Of a DNA stretch of 42,102 nt, positions 17,493 through 26,672 are shown one piece after another. Each line of letters opens with the position of its first letter. The stretch's first letter is position 1. The notes under the pieces are model-generated. The model had not been told where the DNA came from. It did no database searches and was given only the letters and a program-made list of their open reading frames with translations. The DNA is from Burkholderiales bacterium. Its GTDB lineage: Bacteria; Pseudomonadota; Gammaproteobacteria; Burkholderiales; Burkholderiaceae_C. The stretch lies in assembly GCA_947372225.1 (NCBI GenBank), contig CANBSV010000010.1:1-42102 (forward strand), in the 5' to 3' direction. The position numbers and the translations under genes are program-made.

Positions 17493-18026
17493 TCACTTCG
17501 AAAATGCGTTGCCCAGCGCAAACACCGAATTGGGCGCCGTGATGCGAATCGGCTTGACCACCGGCTGCGTCGAAATCGCCCGCTTGACCGGATGCACTTC
17601 GATCGACACGCCCTTGGCGAGTTGATCTTCCACCAGCTTTTTCAGCGAAATGGAGTTCAGGTGCTCGATCATCTTGGCGTTGAGCCCGGCCCACAGGTCG
17701 TGCGTCATGCAGCGACCGCCGTCGTCACCCATGCAGTTTTCCCTGCCACCGCAACCCGTGGCGTCCAGCGGCTCATCGACAGCCAGGATGATGTCAGCCA
17801 CCGTGATGTCCTCGGCCTTGCGACCCAGCGAATAGCCACCACCCGGACCACGGGTGCTGCCCACCAGATCCTGACGACGCAAGCGGCCAAACAACTGCTC
17901 CAGGTACGACAAGGAAATGTGCTGACGTGCGCTGATGGCCCCCAGCGCCACCGGCCCGGAGTTTTCACGCAGCGCCAGATCGATCATGGCGGTCACGGCA
18001 AAGCGACCTTTGGTGGTAAGACGCAT
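17493..18026 (-). CDS. iscR: Fe-S responsive transcription factor IscR (Rrf2 family)
   Basis: 2Fe-2S-sensing regulator that represses the isc operon when clusters are plentiful. The N-terminal winged helix (MRLTTKGRFAVTAMIDLAL, with GGGYSLGR in the wing) is standard. Cluster ligands are C92, C98 and C106 with H109. In Escherichia coli the third cysteine and the His are at 104 and 107, so this protein has two extra residues (a DDGG loop) between the second and third cysteines. It is 177 residues long with a somewhat extended C-terminus. It is the first gene of the isc operon, about 115 bases downstream of an IscR-type operator. Confidence 0.95.
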   Translation of the reverse strand: MRLTTKGRFAVTAMIDLALRENSGPVALGAISARQHISLSYLEQLFGRLRRQDLVGSTRGPGGGYSLGRKAEDITVADIILAVDEPLDATGCGGRENCMGDDGGRCMTHDLWAGLNAKMIEHLNSISLKKLVEDQLAKGVSIEVHPVKRAISTQPVVKPIRITAPNSVFALGNAFSK

Positions 18027-18143
18027 ACAAATGCTCCTGTGCCCTTGCGAGGCGAGATGAAGACCCGGGCCCGATGGGCCACAACATCCGCTGAACGTCC
18101 AACCCGCCTAGCCAACTCCTCCAGCGGAGGACGGCACGGCTTC

Positions 18144-18169
18144 ATAGTTGACCAGTTTGGTCGAGTTTA
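18144..18169 (-). promoter_or_regulatory. Type 1 IscR operator upstream of iscR
   Basis: On the minus strand the site reads TAAACTCGACC, then AAACTGGTCAACTAT. This fits the type 1 IscR consensus with GAC(N7)GTC half-sites and the flanking AACTAT. A candidate -10 (TAAACT) overlaps its upstream end, with TCGACC 18 bases further up as a possible -35. A weaker half-matching copy is centred 29 bases upstream, near 18185. Binding of holo-IscR here would repress iscR-iscS-iscU and the genes behind them. Confidence 0.72.
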
Positions 18170-18272
18170 GCGGAAACCTACTGTTCTGGTCGACATTGAC
18201 GGGGAAAGTTCCCGCAGGCCTTGCGAAAACTGGTCGCTTGGCATGCACTTGCCGGGCAGGACAGCCGCAGGG

Positions 18273-20372
<2,100 letters not shown>

Positions 20373-20508
20373 GGCGGATAAAATTGAAGCGTCAACTCGC
20401 GGCGGCCCCGGATCGGGACAGCCCCGCAGGGTAGCCCAAACGCGCAGCCCATCGCCTGCTTGCGCTCAACATCCAACCGCCTTCACAGCCTCATCACAAG
20501 GAACTTCC

Positions 20509-21720
20509 ATGGCATCGCTTTTTGCCGCCGTCGACATGGCCCCCCGCGACCCGATCCTCGGTCTGAACGAGCAATTCAACGCCGACCCGAATCCGGCCAA
20601 GGTCAACCTGGGTGTGGGCGTGTACTTCGACGCCGCCGGCAAACTGCCCTTGCTCAAGTGCGTGGCGGAAGCCGAAAAACTGATTTACGAGAACGCCAAG
20701 CCGCGCGGCTACCTGCCCATCGACGGCATTGCCGCCTACGACAAGGCAGTGCAAGGGCTGGTGTTCGGTGCTGAAAGCGCGGCCGTACAGCAAGGACGCG
20801 TGGCCACCGTTCAGGCGCTGGGCGGCACCGGTGGCCTGAAGGTCGGTGCCGACTTCCTCAAGCAGATGGCCGTTCGCCAAGGCAGCAACCCCAAGGTGCT
20901 GATCAGCGATCCGAGTTGGGAAAACCACCGCGCGCTGTTCACCAACGCCGGTTTCACCGTCGAGACCTACCCCTACTACGACGCTGACAAGCGCGGCGTC
21001 AACTTCGACGGCATGCTGGCCGCGCTGAACTCTGCGGCTGCCGGCACCATCGTCGTGCTGCACGCGTGCTGCCACAACCCGACCGGCTATGACATCAGCG
21101 CCGCACAGTGGTCGCAGGTGGTCACCGCCATCCAGGCCCGAGGTCTGGTGGCCTTCCTCGACATGGCCTATCAGGGCTTTGGCGACGGCATCGCCGAAGA
21201 CGGCGCGGTCATTGCGCAGTTCCTGGGCGCCGGGCTCGACTTCTTCGTGTCGACCTCTTTTTCAAAGAGCTTCTCGCTGTACGGCGAGCGCGTGGGCGCC
21301 CTGAGCGTGGTGTGCGCCAGCAAGGAAGAAGCCTCGCGCGTGCTCAGCCAGCTCAAGATCGTCATCCGCACCAACTATTCGAACCCGCCGACCCACGGCG
21401 CCCAGGTGGTCGCCACCGTGCTGACCACGCCGGCGCTGCGCGCCCTGTGGGAAGACGAGCTCGGCACCATGCGCAGCCGCATCAAGGAAATGCGCCAATT
21501 GCTGCAGTCGAAGCTGGTGGCGTCCGGGACGAAGACCGACGTGAGCTTCATCACCCGCCAGAAGGGGATGTTCAGCTACACCGGGCTCACCCAATCGCAG
21601 ATGGAGCGCCTGCGCAACGAGTTCGGCGTCTACGGTGTCGATTCGGGACGCATCTGCGTGGCGGCCCTCAATGCAGCCAATATCGACAAGGTCGTTGAGG
21701 CCATCAGCGCCGTGAACTGA
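20509..21720 (+). CDS. tyrB: Aromatic/aspartate aminotransferase (class I PLP)
   Basis: PLP-dependent transaminase of the AspC/TyrB subfamily, 403 residues. It moves the amino group between glutamate and aromatic amino acids or aspartate. It begins MASLFAAVDMAPRDPILGLN and has the PLP lysine K253 in SFSKSFSLYGERVG, the HACCHNPTGYD motif and a C-terminal conserved arginine (DSGRICVAALN). The start at 20509 has AAGGA nine bases upstream and replaces a longer in-frame extension. Sequence alone does not settle whether aspartate or aromatic substrates are preferred; betaproteobacterial relatives are usually annotated as aromatic. Confidence 0.92.
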   Translation: MASLFAAVDMAPRDPILGLNEQFNADPNPAKVNLGVGVYFDAAGKLPLLKCVAEAEKLIYENAKPRGYLPIDGIAAYDKAVQGLVFGAESAAVQQGRVATVQALGGTGGLKVGADFLKQMAVRQGSNPKVLISDPSWENHRALFTNAGFTVETYPYYDADKRGVNFDGMLAALNSAAAGTIVVLHACCHNPTGYDISAAQWSQVVTAIQARGLVAFLDMAYQGFGDGIAEDGAVIAQFLGAGLDFFVSTSFSKSFSLYGERVGALSVVCASKEEASRVLSQLKIVIRTNYSNPPTHGAQVVATVLTTPALRALWEDELGTMRSRIKEMRQLLQSKLVASGTKTDVSFITRQKGMFSYTGLTQSQMERLRNEFGVYGVDSGRICVAALNAANIDKVVEAISAVN

Positions 21721-21837
21721 GCATTTCCGTTGCCGGCATGGGGTAAAAACCACATAAATGCTGCACCGCAGCATCTACACTGCGGGTCTGGTGACAGGTC
21801 AAGCCCGGGGGTCTTTCATCCGATAACCCGGCAGACC

Positions 21838-21860
21838 ACCCTGCGGCGCCGCCGCAGGGT
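21838..21860 (+). other. Hairpin in the phaZ leader
   Basis: Perfect 10-bp stem ACCCTGCGGC/GCCGCAGGGT with a 3-base loop, ending 26 bases before the phaZ start. There is no downstream T-run, so it is not a classical terminator. The likely ribosome binding site (GAGGAG near 21876) is left outside the stem. It could slow degradation of the phaZ mRNA or mark the end of the aminotransferase transcript. Confidence 0.5.
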
Positions 21861-21886
21861 CTCATCGCCGGATCGAGGAGTCGAAC

Positions 21887-23350
21887 ATGTCCATGATCTA
21901 TCAGCTGTATGAAGCCAACCGGGCTTTGCTGAATCCGCTGGCCGAGTTCTCCAGTGCCTCGTCAAAGCTATACAGCCATCCGCTGTCACCGTTCACCCAC
22001 ACGCCGCTCGCGCCTCGGGTATCGGCCGGTCTGAACCTGATGCACCGGCTGTCCAAGGCCTACGAGAAACCCGAATTCAACATCCACACCGTCAACGTCG
22101 AAGGCGTGGACGTGGCCGTGCAGCAGCAGGTGATCCTCGACAAGCCGTTTTGCCGGCTGTTGCGCTTCAAGCGCTTCACCGACAACCTGCCCATGCTCAC
22201 GCGCATGAAAGAGCAGCCGACGGTGCTGGTGGTGGCACCCCTGTCGGGTCACCATTCCACGCTGCTGCGCGAGACCGTGCGCGAGTTGCTTCACGACCAC
22301 AAGGTCTACATCACCGACTGGACCGACGCGCGCATGGTGCCCGTCGAGGAGGGCGCCTTCACGCTCGACGACTACGTCGTCTACATCCAGGATTTCATCC
22401 GCCACATCGGCCCTGAAGTCAACGTGATCTCGGTGTGCCAGCCCACCGTGCCGGTGCTCGCCGCCATTTCGCTCATGGCCAGCCGCGGCGAGAAGACACC
22501 ACGCACCATGACCATGATGGGCGGGCCCATCGACGCGCGCTTGTCGCCCACGGCGGTCAACAACCTGGCCATGAACAAGAGCCTTGAGTGGTTCGAGAAC
22601 AACGTGATCTTCCGCGTGCCGACCAACTACCCGGGCAGCCAGCGCCGGGTGTACCCGGGCTTTCTGCAGCACACCGGGTTCATCGCCATGAACCCCGGTC
22701 GCCATGCGCAGTCGCACTACGACTACTACATGGACCTGATGCGCGGCGAAGACGAGAACGCCGACTTTCACCGCAGCTTCTACGACGAGTACAACGCGGT
22801 GCTCGACATGCCGGCCGAGTACTACCTCGACACCATCCGCGTGGTGTTCCAGGACTTCTCGCTGGTCAGCGGCACCTGGGAAGTCAAGGGCGAACTCGTC
22901 AAGCCGCAAGACATCAAGACCACCGCTTTGCTGACCGTCGAGGGTGAACTCGACGACATCTCGGGCGCCGGGCAAACGCGCGCTGCGCACGACCTGTGCT
23001 CGGGCATCAGCAAGGACCGCAAGTTCCACTACGACGCCGCGGGCGCCGGGCACTACGGGATCTTCTCTGGCCGCCGCTGGCGCGAAAAGGTCTACCCGCA
23101 GTTGCGTGACTTCATTGCGGCCAACCAGACCCGTTCGGCAGTGCCGGCCGTGGGCTCACGCAAGAAGCCAGCCGCACTTCTCGGCGATAGCGCAGCGAAG
23201 GTGCTGGACCTGACACCCGCCGTCAAGCCTCCACGCAATTCCCCGGTCGCAAAAACTGCGGCCAAGGCCGCACCCGCCGCCAGACCTGCGGTCGCCGCTG
23301 CAAGCAAGCCGGTTCGCAAGGTCGCGACCAAGGCCCGCACGGCCAAGTGA
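21887..23350 (+). CDS. phaZ: Intracellular poly(3-hydroxybutyrate) depolymerase PhaZ with C-terminal basic tail
   Basis: Mobilises stored PHB by hydrolysing or thiolysing the polymer at the granule surface. The 487-residue alpha/beta-hydrolase resembles the Ralstonia PhaZ1 type, in which a cysteine replaces the lipase-box serine: C184 in SVCQPTVP is the nucleophile. The likely acid is D356 or D357 (VEGELDDISG) and the His is H389 (GAGHYGIF). The conserved N-terminus is MSMIYQLYEANRALLNPL. Family members end near residue 420. Here about 65 further residues form an Ala/Lys/Pro/Val-rich tail (KTAAKAAPAARPAVAAASKP) reminiscent of histone H1 or PhaM-like PAKKA tails. GAGGAG upstream supports the start. 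The next gene begins two bases after the stop. Confidence 0.93.
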   Translation: MSMIYQLYEANRALLNPLAEFSSASSKLYSHPLSPFTHTPLAPRVSAGLNLMHRLSKAYEKPEFNIHTVNVEGVDVAVQQQVILDKPFCRLLRFKRFTDNLPMLTRMKEQPTVLVVAPLSGHHSTLLRETVRELLHDHKVYITDWTDARMVPVEEGAFTLDDYVVYIQDFIRHIGPEVNVISVCQPTVPVLAAISLMASRGEKTPRTMTMMGGPIDARLSPTAVNNLAMNKSLEWFENNVIFRVPTNYPGSQRRVYPGFLQHTGFIAMNPGRHAQSHYDYYMDLMRGEDENADFHRSFYDEYNAVLDMPAEYYLDTIRVVFQDFSLVSGTWEVKGELVKPQDIKTTALLTVEGELDDISGAGQTRAAHDLCSGISKDRKFHYDAAGAGHYGIFSGRRWREKVYPQLRDFIAANQTRSAVPAVGSRKKPAALLGDSAAKVLDLTPAVKPPRNSPVAKTAAKAAPAARPAVAAASKPVRKVATKARTAK

Positions 23351-23351
23351 T

Positions 23352-23978
23352 GTGGTGGCAGCGCTGAGGCCGGCCGACGCGCCGCAGGGCTGCGTCACCG
23401 GCGTCGGTGGAGGATATGAAGTCCAACTGGCGCGCGTCGACGCGATCGACCGCGCCTTGCCACAAACGCAGTGCACGCGCTGCGGCTACCCCGACTGCCG
23501 CAGCTACGCACAGGCCATCGCCGGGGGCGACGCTGCCATCAACCGCTGCCCGCCCGGTGGTGCCGAAGGCATCGCCCGACTCGCGGCGATCACCGGTCAG
23601 AGCGTCTTGCCGCTGGACGCCAGCCACGGCACCGAAGCCCCGCGCCATCTCGCAGTGATCGACGAAGCGGCGTGCATCGGCTGCACGTTGTGCCTGAAGG
23701 CCTGTCCTGTCGACTGCATCCTCGGCGGCCCCAAGGCCATGCACACCGTGATCGACGCGCTGTGCACCGGCTGCGAGCTGTGCATCCCGGCCTGCCCGGT
23801 CGACTGCATTTCGCTCGCCAACGTGACTGGCGAACGCACGGGATGGGCGGCCTGGGACGCGGCACAGGCCGATGAAGCCCGCACCCGCTACGGCTTTCAC
23901 CAGTTCCGGCTGCAGCGCGACGAGCAGGAGCGCACCGCCCGACTCGAGGCGCGCGCGAGCGCCCTGCGCCCGTTGTGA
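23352..23978 (+). CDS. rsxB: RsxB/RnfB-type polyferredoxin lacking the membrane helix
   Basis: Electron-transfer Fe-S protein of the RnfB/RsxB family, 208 residues. The N-terminal 4Fe-4S domain has C41, C44, C49 and C66 (CTRCGYPDC ... INRCPPGG). Two bacterial ferredoxin motifs follow: C108/C111/C114/C118 and C138/C141/C144/C148, each followed by PVDC. Classical RnfB has an N-terminal transmembrane anchor; none is visible here, so the protein should be soluble. The start is an in-frame GTG just after the phaZ stop, with a poor ribosome binding site; the family-like region only begins near residue 28, so the start is uncertain. It overlaps the radical SAM gene by 4 bases (GTGA). No other rnf/rsx genes are in the window. 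Confidence 0.88.
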   Translation: MVAALRPADAPQGCVTGVGGGYEVQLARVDAIDRALPQTQCTRCGYPDCRSYAQAIAGGDAAINRCPPGGAEGIARLAAITGQSVLPLDASHGTEAPRHLAVIDEAACIGCTLCLKACPVDCILGGPKAMHTVIDALCTGCELCIPACPVDCISLANVTGERTGWAAWDAAQADEARTRYGFHQFRLQRDEQERTARLEARASALRPL

Positions 23979-25891
23979 CAGCGGCAAACCCGTTGAAAGT
24001 GCTGTCGGTCATTGCGCCGATGACGCAGCTCAACACGCCCTACCCGTCCACCGCGTATCTCACCGGTTTCCTTCGCTCGCGCGGCTTCGATGCGGTGCAG
24101 GAAGACCTGGCGCTTGCGCTGGTGCTCGAGCTGTTCTCGGCCACGGGCTTGCAGTCGGTGCGCGAGCACATCACCACCTTGCCCGAGCCACAGCGCACGA
24201 TGCGCGTGGTGGCATTCGACGAGCAGTTCGACCGTTACCTCTCGACGATCGGTCCCACACTGGCCTTTTTGCAGGGCCGCGATGCCACCCTCGCCCACCG
24301 CATCTGCAGCCGCGCCTTTCTGCCTGAAGGGCCGCGCTTCGAGTCGCTCGACGTCTACATCGACGAGGACGGCGGCGACCCGCTAGCCTGGGCCTTTGGT
24401 GCGCTGGGCGTGCACGACCGCGCGCGCCACCTGGCCACGCTGTACCTCAACGACATCGCCGACGTGCTGCGCGAGGCCGTCGATGCGCGCTTCGAGTTCG
24501 TGCGCTACGGCGAGTCGCTGGCGCTCAGCCAGCCGACCTTCGAGCCGCTGGCCGACGCACTCGACGCACCTTTGAACCTGATCGACCGCACGCTGCTGGC
24601 CCTGACGCTGGCCGCGATCGAGCGGCACCAGCCGCGCGTGGTGCTGATCTCGGTGCCATTCCCCGGCGCGGTGTATGCGGCCTTTCGCATCGCCCAGGCC
24701 GTCAAGGCGCACGACCCGGACATCTCCACGGTGCTGGGCGGGGGCTACGTCAACACCGAGCTGCGCGAGCTGAAAGAGCCGCGCGTGTTCGATTACTTCG
24801 ACCACCTCACCCTGGACGCCGGCGAGCGCCCGCTGCTCGCGCTGCTCGATCACCTGCAAGGCCGGCGCTCCGCGCAGCGCCTCGTGCGCACCTACCGTCG
24901 CGAGCCCGAGACCGGCGCGGTGCAGTACGTCAACTGGATCGAAGCCGACATCGCCTTCGCCGAGGTGGGCACGCCCACCTGGGACGGCTTGCCGCTCGAT
25001 CGCTACTTGTCGCTGCTCGACATGCTCAACCCCATGCACCGGCTGTGGTCGGACGGGCGCTGGAACAAGCTGACCGTGGCGCACGGTTGCTACTGGAAGA
25101 AATGCAGCTTTTGCGATGTGAGCCTGGACTACATCTCGCGCTACGAGGGTGCTTCGGCCGCCACGCTGGTCGACCGCATCGAGGCCATCGTCACCGAGAC
25201 CGGGCAGACCGGCTTTCACTTCGTCGACGAAGCAGCACCGCCCAAGGCCTTGAAAACACTCGCCTCCGAGCTGCAGCGCCGGCAGGTGGCCGTCTCGTGG
25301 TGGGGCAACATCCGCTTCGAAAAGTCGTTCACTCCCGCGCTGTGCCAGCAGCTTGCCGACAGCGGCTGCATCGCGATTTCAGGCGGGCTTGAGGTGGCCT
25401 CGGACCGGTTGCTCAAGCTGATGAAAAAAGGCGTCTCGGTCGATCAGGTGGCGCGTGTGACCAAGGCGTTTTCCGATGCCGGCGTGCTGGTGCATGCGTA
25501 CCTGATGTACGGTTTTCCCACGCAAACGGTGCAAGACACGGTCGATGCGCTCGAGTACGTGCGCCAGCTGTTCGAGAACGGCTGCATCCAGTCGGGGTTT
25601 TTCCACCGCTTCGCCTGCACCGTGCATTCACCGGTCGGCCAGCACCCCGAGGAGTACGGCGTGACGCTGCAGCCGCTGCCGCCGATCACCTTTGCCACCA
25701 ACGACGTGGGCTTCATCGACCCCACCGGCGTGGACCACGAGGCGCTCGGCGTCGCGCTGCGCAAGGCGCTCTACAACTACATGCACGGCATCGGGCTGGA
25801 GCAGGATGTGCGCAGCTGGTTCTCCTTCAGGGTGCCACGCCCGAAGGTCGCGCCCGACCGCATCGCCCGCGCCCTGGCCACCACCGAGTAA
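23975..25891 (+). CDS. B12-binding-type radical SAM protein of unknown function
   Basis: Large 638-residue radical SAM enzyme. The N-terminal half (about 1-300) looks like a cobalamin-binding-type Rossmann domain: PLKVLSVIAPM, a PSTAYLTGFLRSRGFD segment, and ISVPFPGAVYAAFRIAQ followed by TVLGGGYVNTELREL. It lacks an obvious DxHxxG cobalamin-ligand histidine. The radical SAM core begins at HGCYWKKCSFCD, giving C372, C377 and C380 in CX4CX2C spacing instead of the classical CX3CX2C. SGGLEVASDRLLKLMKKG and MYGFPTQTVQDTVDALEYV are typical later core motifs. It starts with GTG overlapping the rsxB stop and ends 5 bases before nth. The reaction is unknown; the neighbouring polyferredoxin is a plausible electron donor. 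Confidence 0.85.
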   Translation: MTAANPLKVLSVIAPMTQLNTPYPSTAYLTGFLRSRGFDAVQEDLALALVLELFSATGLQSVREHITTLPEPQRTMRVVAFDEQFDRYLSTIGPTLAFLQGRDATLAHRICSRAFLPEGPRFESLDVYIDEDGGDPLAWAFGALGVHDRARHLATLYLNDIADVLREAVDARFEFVRYGESLALSQPTFEPLADALDAPLNLIDRTLLALTLAAIERHQPRVVLISVPFPGAVYAAFRIAQAVKAHDPDISTVLGGGYVNTELRELKEPRVFDYFDHLTLDAGERPLLALLDHLQGRRSAQRLVRTYRREPETGAVQYVNWIEADIAFAEVGTPTWDGLPLDRYLSLLDMLNPMHRLWSDGRWNKLTVAHGCYWKKCSFCDVSLDYISRYEGASAATLVDRIEAIVTETGQTGFHFVDEAAPPKALKTLASELQRRQVAVSWWGNIRFEKSFTPALCQQLADSGCIAISGGLEVASDRLLKLMKKGVSVDQVARVTKAFSDAGVLVHAYLMYGFPTQTVQDTVDALEYVRQLFENGCIQSGFFHRFACTVHSPVGQHPEEYGVTLQPLPPITFATNDVGFIDPTGVDHEALGVALRKALYNYMHGIGLEQDVRSWFSFRVPRPKVAPDRIARALATTE

Positions 25892-25896
25892 GCCCC

Positions 25897-26550
25897 ATGA
25901 AAAAAGCCGACATCGCGCCGTTCTTTGCCACGCTGAAGGCGGCCAACCCGCAGCCGCAGACCGAGCTCGAGTTCACCAACGTGTTCGAGCTGCTGGCCGC
26001 GGTGCTGCTGTCGGCACAGGCCACCGATGTCGGCGTGAACAAGGCCACGCGGCGGCTGTTCGCGGTGGCCAACACACCGCAAAAAATGCGTGCGCTCGGC
26101 TTGCCCGCGCTCACCGAGCACATCAAGACCATCGGCCTGTTTCGCAACAAGGCGAAAAACCTGTTCGAGACCTGCCGCTTGCTGATCGAGCGGCACGGCG
26201 GCGAGGTGCCGCGCAGCCGTGAGGCGCTCGAAGCGCTGCCGGGCGTGGGCCGCAAGACCGCCAACGTGGTGCTCAACGTGGCCTTTGGCGAGCCGACCAT
26301 GGCGGTCGACACACACATCTTTCGGGTGGGCAACCGCACCGGGCTGGCCCCCGGCAAGAACCCGCTGCAAGTCGAGCTGAAATTGCTCGAGCGCGTGCCA
26401 GCCGAGTACCTGGTCGACGCGCACCACTGGCTGATCCTGCACGGGCGCTATGTGTGCACAGCGCGCAGCCCGAAGTGCGGCGAGTGCGCTGTGGCCGCGT
26501 ATTGCGACTCGCGGCCGAGGCCACTTGCCGGAGCGCGAGACCTCAGCTGA
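25897..26550 (+). CDS. nth: Endonuclease III
   Basis: DNA glycosylase/AP lyase that removes oxidised pyrimidines in base excision repair. At 217 residues it has the helix-hairpin-helix LPGVGRKTANVVL with catalytic K120, the catalytic aspartate D138 (MAVDTHIFR), and the 4Fe-4S ligands C187, C194, C197 and C203 in CX6CX2CX5C spacing. It starts MKKADIAPFF 5 bases after the radical SAM stop and is probably in the same transcript. Confidence 0.97.
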   Translation: MKKADIAPFFATLKAANPQPQTELEFTNVFELLAAVLLSAQATDVGVNKATRRLFAVANTPQKMRALGLPALTEHIKTIGLFRNKAKNLFETCRLLIERHGGEVPRSREALEALPGVGRKTANVVLNVAFGEPTMAVDTHIFRVGNRTGLAPGKNPLQVELKLLERVPAEYLVDAHHWLILHGRYVCTARSPKCGECAVAAYCDSRPRPLAGARDLS

Positions 26551-26672
26551 TCGAGCGCCAGGGCTGGCAAGAAGCCATCGACACTCGTTCCAGGGGCTTC
26601 CTTGCCGTGGGAGAGCCGGTCGATCGGCTCGGCACCGGCATCTCGGGTCAAAGGCTGGCTTCGGGCCCACGC
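26551..26672. other. Convergent spacer between nth and kup with two imperfect hairpins
   Basis: 122 bases without a gene, between converging transcripts. It contains GGCAAGAAGCC facing GGCTTCCTTGCC (one bulge) and, further right, GCCGGT facing ACCGGC. Neither is followed by a T-run. They may act together as a weak bidirectional terminator; nothing else is visible. Confidence 0.4.

Noticed and set aside
20373..20508. Possible LexA box between uvrB and the aminotransferase gene
   Set aside because: No CTGT-N8-ACAG-like sequence could be found in the spacer.
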